Source of the DNA: Succinimonas sp963628765 | Lineage (GTDB): Bacteria; Pseudomonadota; Gammaproteobacteria; Enterobacterales; Succinivibrionaceae | Direction of reading: 5' to 3' | Assembly (NCBI GenBank): GCA_963628765.1 | Contig: CAVGFV010000184.1 | Span: forward strand, 1 to 7,906 | Length of the DNA: 7,906 bases | Part shown: one piece after another, positions 5,179-7,906 of the stretch | Numbering within the stretch: the first letter of the stretch is position 1 | Layout of the letters: every line of letters begins with the position of its first letter | Program-made: the position numbers and the translations under genes | Notes under the pieces: model-generated | The model's input: the letters and a program-made list of their open reading frames with translations, nothing else | The model's database searches: none | Told to the model about the DNA's origin: nothing

Positions 5179-6459
5179 ATGAAACTTTACAATATCAAGG
5201 ATCATAGCGAAGTAGTATCCTATGCTCAAGCTGTAAGACAGGGACTTGGTAAAGGCCAGGGACTATTCTTCCCAGAAGAAATTAAGGCTTTTTCTGATTC
5301 AGAAGTAAATGAGCTTTTAGCTCTTCCTTTTGTTGAAAGATCTGGAAAAATCTTAAGACATCTTATTGGTGATGAACTTCCAAATATTGAAGAACTCGTA
5401 AAGAATGCTTTTCAGTTTGGTGTTCCTTTAAGTAAGGTTGATGATACCACTTATGCTCTTGAGCTATTTCATGGCCCAACCTTAGCATTCAAAGATTTTG
5501 GTGCAAGATTTATGGCTCAATGCTTGAGTGCTCTTGCTCAGAATGGCAAAAAGATAACCATTCTCACTGCAACCAGTGGTGATACTGGTGCCGCAGTAGC
5601 ACATGCTTTCTATAATCTTCCAAATATCGAAGTAGTTATTCTTTATCCAAAGGGAAAGATCAGTAATCTTCAGGAAAAACTTTTCTGTACCCTTGGTGGT
5701 AATATCCGCACCGTAGCTGTTAAAGCAGCTTTTGATGATTGTCAGACTCTCGTAAAGGCAGCTTTCGATGATCAAGAAGTTCGCGAAGGTATTGGTCTTA
5801 ACAGTGCTAACTCAATCAATATTAGCCGCCTTTTAGCTCAAGTATGTTATTACTTTGAAGCTGCAGCACAGTTACCAGCTGAAAAGCGTCAGAATCTTGT
5901 ATTCTCAGTACCAAGTGGTAACTATGGTGACCTTACTGCAGGTCTTATTGCTAAGGCTTTAGGACTTAAGGTTAAGAAGTTTGTTACAGCTACCAATGTA
6001 AACGATACTGTTCCACGTTATTTAGCTAGCGGAAAATGGGATCCTAAGCCAACTGTAGCTACCTTATCAAACGCTATGGATGTTTCAAGACCAAATAACT
6101 GGCCACGTGTAGAAGAACTCTACAAGGTTAAGAATTGGGATCTTAAGGATCTTGGTTATGGTCACCTTACCGATCCTGAAACTGAAGCAGCAATGGTGGA
6201 AATTAAGGCTAAGGGCTATATTGCAGAACCACACGGTGCAATTGCTTATAAGGTACTTCAGAATAACCTTGAAAAGGGCGATACCGGTGTATTCCTCTGC
6301 ACAGCATCTCCTGCTAAGTTTAAGGAAAATGTAGATCGTATTCTTGGTATTGATCTTCCACTTCCAGAAGCTTTAAGTAGCCGCGCAAACCTCAAGGTTC
6401 TTTCAACTGAAATGGATGCAGATTTTGCAGAACTTAAGAAGTTCCTTTTAAAGAAGTAA
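5179..6459 (+). CDS. thrC: Threonine synthase
   Basis: ThrC is a PLP-dependent enzyme that converts O-phosphohomoserine and water to threonine and phosphate, the final step of the pathway. The frame is open from a TTG at 5173, but I choose the ATG at 5179. It gives the expected start MKLYNIKDH, closely matching E. coli ThrC, and it has AGGA (5169-5172) 6 nt upstream. The result is 426 residues (E. coli has 428). Motifs are LFHGPTLAFKDFG (96-108), whose Lys105 should hold PLP, TATSGDTGAAVAHAF (130-144), and the phosphate-binding SVPSGNYGDLTAG (243-255). PNNWPRVEELY (305-315) is also typical of the family. It is the last gene of the operon, followed by a terminator. Confidence 0.97.
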   Translation: MKLYNIKDHSEVVSYAQAVRQGLGKGQGLFFPEEIKAFSDSEVNELLALPFVERSGKILRHLIGDELPNIEELVKNAFQFGVPLSKVDDTTYALELFHGPTLAFKDFGARFMAQCLSALAQNGKKITILTATSGDTGAAVAHAFYNLPNIEVVILYPKGKISNLQEKLFCTLGGNIRTVAVKAAFDDCQTLVKAAFDDQEVREGIGLNSANSINISRLLAQVCYYFEAAAQLPAEKRQNLVFSVPSGNYGDLTAGLIAKALGLKVKKFVTATNVNDTVPRYLASGKWDPKPTVATLSNAMDVSRPNNWPRVEELYKVKNWDLKDLGYGHLTDPETEAAMVEIKAKGYIAEPHGAIAYKVLQNNLEKGDTGVFLCTASPAKFKENVDRILGIDLPLPEALSSRANLKVLSTEMDADFAELKKFLLKK

Positions 6460-6479
6460 TTTCTTAATTGTTGAAAAGG

Positions 6480-6506
6480 AAGCTCCTTTTTTGAGGAGCT
6501 TTTTTT
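6480..6506 (+). terminator. Intrinsic terminator of the thr operon
   Basis: AAGCTCCT (6480-6487) pairs with AGGAGCTT (6494-6501) around a TTTTTG loop. The T run 6500-6506 follows. It starts 20 nt after the thrC stop codon and separates the threonine genes from the zinc-finger gene downstream. That gene has no clear promoter of its own in the 25 nt remaining, so some read-through or a promoter overlapping this region is implied. Confidence 0.92.
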
Positions 6507-6531
6507 ATGGTTTGATTGAAGGAAGTTTATT

Positions 6532-7350
6532 TTGTCTCAAGATTCTCCGGAAAAAAAATCCCCTTCAGAGCTTGCTGCTGATGCCTACGTTAATTCGTTA
6601 GCCCCTGAAAAACGTTATCAGTTAACTGAAAAGGCAGAAGCTGTTAAAAAGTTTTTTGAAAACCAGGCAAACAAACCTGTTAAGACAAAGATTTCTTCTC
6701 CAGATACGGTGAGTGTTAGAGATAGGCAAAACACTTTTCGAAATACAGATATTTCACCATCACTACCTAAAAATCAGGATCCTGCTCAAGAGTTATCCCT
6801 TGAAGATGCGGTATCAGCATTTGGCGATGTTACCCAAGAAACCACTGAAGATAATTTAGGAACTTGTCCAGAATGTGGTTCTCATTTAGTGCTTTATCAT
6901 ACGCGTAGAGGTCAAATGGCTGGCTGTGCGAGATTTCCAGCTTGTCGTTTTATGAGACCTATGGCTGGTGTCTATAAAGTACGTATTGAGATGATAATTG
7001 AGGGGAGTTCTTGTCCCTTATGTGGTTCTCCAGTTGCGGTAAAAAGCGGTCGTTATGGACAATTTATTGGTTGTACTAATTATCCGAACTGTTCCTATAT
7101 ATTTCGTGAGAAACGTGAAAAACTCCCTTGTCCTATGTGCAATACTGGAAACTTAGTGCTTCATAAAACACGTTTTCAAAAGGTTTATTGGAGTTGCGAT
7201 GCAGCACCTTATTGCCACTTTAAAGTAAGCAAAAAACCTGTTCTTCACCAATGTGAAAAATGTGGTTCTAAGGTTATGTTGGAGTCTCGTGGCAAGAAGG
7301 GGGCATACTATAAATGCCCCGTTTGTGGTGCTCGTGAAATGCTGAATTAA
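6532..7350 (+). CDS. yrdD: YrdD-like protein with four topoisomerase I-type C4 zinc fingers
   Basis: The 272-residue protein ends in four tandem C4 zinc ribbons like those at the C-terminus of bacterial topoisomerase I: Cys112/115/132/138, Cys161/164/181/187, Cys200/203/222/228 and Cys241/244/262/265. The first three show the family pattern CPxC...GC/SC...P.C, for example GCTNYPNC (180-187). No topoisomerase catalytic domain is present, so it is not TopA. The finger order matches E. coli YrdD (about 180 residues), a protein of uncertain role presumed to bind nucleic acid. Residues 1-108 are an extra N-terminal segment: a charged, probably helical part (about 11-45) followed by a low-complexity polar linker. 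Translation starts at TTG 6532, preceded by AAGGAAG (6519-6525). The only nearby ATG (6507) meets a stop after one codon. The zinc-finger assignment is firm; the symbol is by analogy. Confidence 0.88.
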   Translation: MSQDSPEKKSPSELAADAYVNSLAPEKRYQLTEKAEAVKKFFENQANKPVKTKISSPDTVSVRDRQNTFRNTDISPSLPKNQDPAQELSLEDAVSAFGDVTQETTEDNLGTCPECGSHLVLYHTRRGQMAGCARFPACRFMRPMAGVYKVRIEMIIEGSSCPLCGSPVAVKSGRYGQFIGCTNYPNCSYIFREKREKLPCPMCNTGNLVLHKTRFQKVYWSCDAAPYCHFKVSKKPVLHQCEKCGSKVMLESRGKKGAYYKCPVCGAREMLN

Positions 7351-7358
7351 AGGAGCTT

Positions 7359-7787
7359 TTATTTTTTTTGCTTTAATACTAGATCATTATTGATGCTTTC
7401 AATACAAGATGGCATAAGTCCTTTAGCATTTAGAGCAACAAAGATAGTGTCTATATTTGGATCTTCTTCGGTTGGTGTAAAAATTATAATGTCATTATCT
7501 TCTGTTTTACAGAGTGTTGCTGAGCCTTCGAATGAACAGTTTTTCTTTTCATCTAACGCTAAGTTACAGGCGCGATATTTATCAATGTTCCCAGAAACAT
7601 GAACGATGCCATCATTTTCTTTAAATGTAACTTCACCTGTGAAGCAGTCAGGATTCATTTCAAGATTTTTGTTTTCTTGACAAATCTTGCTGTTATCGAC
7701 AACTACGTAAGTGGAAATATTTTCTTCAGCAAAGGCGCTCGTAGCTAAAAGTATTGTGCCACCGATACAGAGATTAATAAATTTCAT
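7359..7787 (-). CDS. Small exported cysteine-rich protein of unknown function
   Basis: I do not recognise this 142-residue protein. Residues 1-20 form a clear Sec signal peptide: Lys2, a hydrophobic stretch INLCIGGTILLA, and SAFA before the likely cleavage at 20/21. No lipobox cysteine follows, so the mature protein of about 122 residues should be periplasmic or secreted. It has six cysteines (36, 48, 74, 84, 93, 128), an even number compatible with three disulfides. It is acidic and Asn-rich, with a run of predicted beta strands (about 50-70 and 96-120) that suggests a small beta-rich domain. The C-terminus is lysine-rich (LKQKK). TAAGGA (plus-strand 7797-7802) is the ribosome binding site, 9 nt from the ATG. 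It converges on the zinc-finger gene, with 8 nt between the stop codons and no strong terminator. The signal peptide, ribosome binding site and lack of a competing ORF support it as real. Confidence 0.8.
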   Translation of the reverse strand: MKFINLCIGGTILLATSAFAEENISTYVVVDNSKICQENKNLEMNPDCFTGEVTFKENDGIVHVSGNIDKYRACNLALDEKKNCSFEGSATLCKTEDNDIIIFTPTEEDPNIDTIFVALNAKGLMPSCIESINNDLVLKQKK

Positions 7788-7823
7788 AGAAAGGAATCCT
7801 TATTTTGATATGTTTTTAGTGTA

Positions 7824-7837
7824 ATCTTCTAGAAGAT
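7824..7837. repeat. Perfect 14-bp palindrome upstream of the exported protein gene
   Basis: ATCTTCT directly joined to AGAAGAT forms a perfect palindrome, 37 bp upstream of the minus-strand start codon (7787). Its place in the upstream region suggests an operator for a dimeric regulator. It does not match the LexA or Fur consensus as I know them. As an RNA it could not fold well, because there is no loop. Confidence 0.35.
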
Positions 7838-7858
7838 CCTACCACCCAAAAGATAGTG

Positions 7859-7906
7859 TATAATATTTTGTGTAAACGATAGTTCCTAAGGTATGGAAAA
7901 AGGAAC
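7859..7906 (+). promoter_or_regulatory. Possible rightward -10 element and inverted repeat at the window edge
   Basis: A perfect TATAAT (7859-7864) stands on the plus strand, without a recognisable -35 (the 17-bp position reads ATCCTA). Further on, GTTCCT (7882-7887) and AGGAAC (7901-7906) form an inverted repeat that ends exactly at the window boundary. An ATG occurs at 7893. A rightward gene may begin beyond the edge, but the window does not show enough to call it. Confidence 0.25.

Noticed and set aside
6532..7350. Fragment of DNA topoisomerase I
   Set aside because: It has its own start and ribosome binding site, a full four-finger set as in YrdD, and no remnant of the catalytic toprim or active-site regions upstream.
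7390..7602. Plus-strand 70-codon ORF opposite the exported protein gene
   Set aside because: The minus-strand frame is longer and has a signal peptide and ribosome binding site. The plus-strand frame has neither.
1..7906. CRISPR arrays, insertion sequences, tRNA, rRNA, defence or prophage genes
   Set aside because: No repeat-spacer series, transposase, terminal repeats or conserved RNA gene sequence was seen. The window is dense with intact housekeeping genes.

Overview
This 7.9 kb window looks chromosomal, from an AT-rich gammaproteobacterium. The threonine genes have the Escherichia-type layout (leader peptide, fused aspartokinase/homoserine dehydrogenase thrA, thrB, thrC), and they are followed by a YrdD-like four-zinc-finger protein, a family I associate with gammaproteobacteria. 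The low GC content and a Bacteroidota-looking PurC suggest a gut anaerobe, perhaps Succinivibrionaceae. That placement is inference from memory of related proteins, not from a search.

Layout. Bases 1-371 hold no convincing gene. They contain a good extended -10 promoter (71-98) and then a leader RNA of about 265 nt before purC. This leader has a nested helix (147-215), a second hairpin (221-270) and a terminator-like hairpin plus T7 run that ends 20 nt before the purC start (325-351). A tandem GCTGACA copy just upstream could form a competing pairing. purC (372-1322) follows and ends at a strong intrinsic terminator (1346-1372).

The thr operon comes next. It has a promoter near 1429-1457 and a 22-residue Thr/Ile-rich leader peptide (1542-1610). 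Its antiterminator (1597-1637) and terminator (1630-1665) are mutually exclusive. The structural genes are thrA (1690-4152), thrB (4154-5104) and thrC (5179-6459), closed by a terminator at 6480-6506. Together they convert aspartate to threonine, apart from the aspartate-semialdehyde dehydrogenase step, which is not encoded here.

After the operon lie a TTG-started zinc-finger gene related to the topoisomerase I C-terminal domain (6532-7350, yrdD-like) and, convergent with it, a small exported cysteine-rich protein of unknown function on the minus strand (7359-7787). The last 120 bases form an upstream region with a 14-bp perfect palindrome.

The coding content is ordinary housekeeping. The most interesting parts are two leader RNAs. 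The thr leader is a well-supported ribosome-mediated attenuator. The purC leader is a candidate cis-regulatory RNA that I could not assign to any known riboswitch class.
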